From contig JADGBA010000085.1 in NCBI GenBank assembly GCA_015231685.1, positions 1-5,621 on the forward strand: DNA of 5,621 nucleotides. The letters are read 5' to 3'. A program made the translations under genes and the position numbers. Origin of the DNA: Candidatus Omnitrophota bacterium. GTDB lineage: Bacteria; Omnitrophota; Gorgyraeia; 2-02-FULL-51-18; JAGOUK01. The notes under the pieces were generated by a model. The model did no database searches and was not told the DNA's origin. It saw only the letters and a list, made by a program, of their open reading frames with translations. Positions 5,453 to 5,621 of the stretch are shown piece after piece (the first letter of the stretch is position 1; the number at the start of each line of letters is the position of its first letter).

Positions 5453-5621
5453 CAAAGACTCCTCATAAAATCACGCGCCACCGCCTCAGGCTCGCGCCGG
5501 ATACGCCCCGCGGGCTCCCCGGCGTCCGCTTTAATCTTCACCAAAACAAAGCCCGGCCCCGGCCCCCGCAGACCCTTCCTCAGTGCGGTTTCGAGAGTCT
5601 TAGGGGTAGAAACCATCACCG
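5452..5621 (-). CDS. ppd: Phosphonopyruvate decarboxylase, C-terminal fragment (enters from right edge)
   Basis: In the frame ending at the TGA of 5454-5452 there are 55 residues without a stop back to the window edge. They read ...STPKTLETALRKGL, then GPGFVLVKIKADAGEPAGRI, then EPEAVARDFMRSL. A region of the form tleeAL..al...GP..l.VkI..g...gRi...P...a..F...L is what I expect at the C-terminus of thiamine-diphosphate-dependent phosphonopyruvate or sulfopyruvate decarboxylases. The enzyme converts phosphonopyruvate to phosphonoacetaldehyde and CO2, the exergonic step that drives the unfavourable PEP mutase equilibrium. The stop shares one base with the downstream ATG (TGATG), so the two are one operon and probably translationally coupled. 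The thiamine-binding and catalytic regions are outside the window, so the call rests on the tail plus the pathway neighbours. Confidence 0.7.
   Translation of the reverse strand, partial: VMVSTPKTLETALRKGLRGPGPGFVLVKIKADAGEPAGRIRREPEAVARDFMRSL
5459..5464 (-). promoter_or_regulatory. Ribosome binding site of the transaminase fusion gene
   Basis: Minus-strand GAGGAG at 5464-5459 is followed by six bases (TCTTTG) and then ATG at 5452-5450. It lies inside the last codons of the upstream decarboxylase-like gene, consistent with translational coupling, and it decides the ATG over the TTG at 5455. Confidence 0.7.

Noticed and set aside
1..5621. RNA genes, riboswitches, CRISPR arrays and mobile elements
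   Set aside because: Nearly every base is within a protein-coding frame, and the only intergenic stretch (800-934) shows promoter-like features but no tRNA, structured leader or direct-repeat array.

Overview
The window is bacterial chromosomal DNA, GC-rich in its coding parts with G/C-favoured third codon positions, and almost fully coding. Its core is a phosphonate biosynthesis locus for 2-aminoethylphosphonate (AEP) and, by inference, nucleotide-activated AEP. The host cannot be named from sequence. A secreted or membrane-anchored channel-like protein with a signal peptide and the surface-modification character of the locus fit a Gram-negative, perhaps uncultured, bacterium, but this is inference. 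I see no tRNA, rRNA, CRISPR array, insertion sequence or recognisable origin.

Layout. Positions 1-799 (minus) hold the N-terminal part of a protein with a signal peptide, a long Ala/Glu/Lys-rich coiled coil and membrane segments, probably a MscS-family mechanosensitive channel that runs off the left edge. Positions 800-934 are an AT-rich divergent promoter region with two perfect TATAAT boxes pointing outward and a 7-bp inverted repeat. Positions 935-1987 (plus) encode a flippase-like membrane protein (YbhN/LPG synthase TM-region family). It overlaps by 23 bases the next gene, at 1965-3635 (plus), a phosphoenolpyruvate mutase fused to a nucleotidyltransferase. Coming the other way, a gene entering from the right edge (5452-5621, minus) ends in what looks like the C-terminus of phosphonopyruvate decarboxylase. 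It is coupled through a TGATG overlap to a gene at 3620-5452 (minus) encoding an AEP transaminase fused to a second nucleotidyltransferase. The two converging operons share their last 16 bases, which form an inverted repeat.

How the genes fit together. PEP mutase makes phosphonopyruvate, the decarboxylase pulls it to phosphonoacetaldehyde, and the transaminase makes AEP. The transaminase-fused nucleotidyltransferase, which has an intact catalytic signature, would then form CMP-AEP as PntC-type enzymes do. The flippase-like protein suggests that the phosphonate ends up on a lipid or glycan at the cell surface. No phosphonate transferase is visible in the window; it may lie outside.

The most unusual points are: both committed AEP enzymes are fused to nucleotidyltransferases; the PEP mutase has a Cys-bearing loop (EDN...KKCS) that resembles the isocitrate lyase/methylisocitrate lyase active site rather than the canonical EDK...NS; the PEP-mutase-fused nucleotidyltransferase has lost its triphosphate-loop Arg; the pathway is split over two converging operons with a palindromic shared 3' end; and the flippase gene seems to be read from a leaderless transcript.
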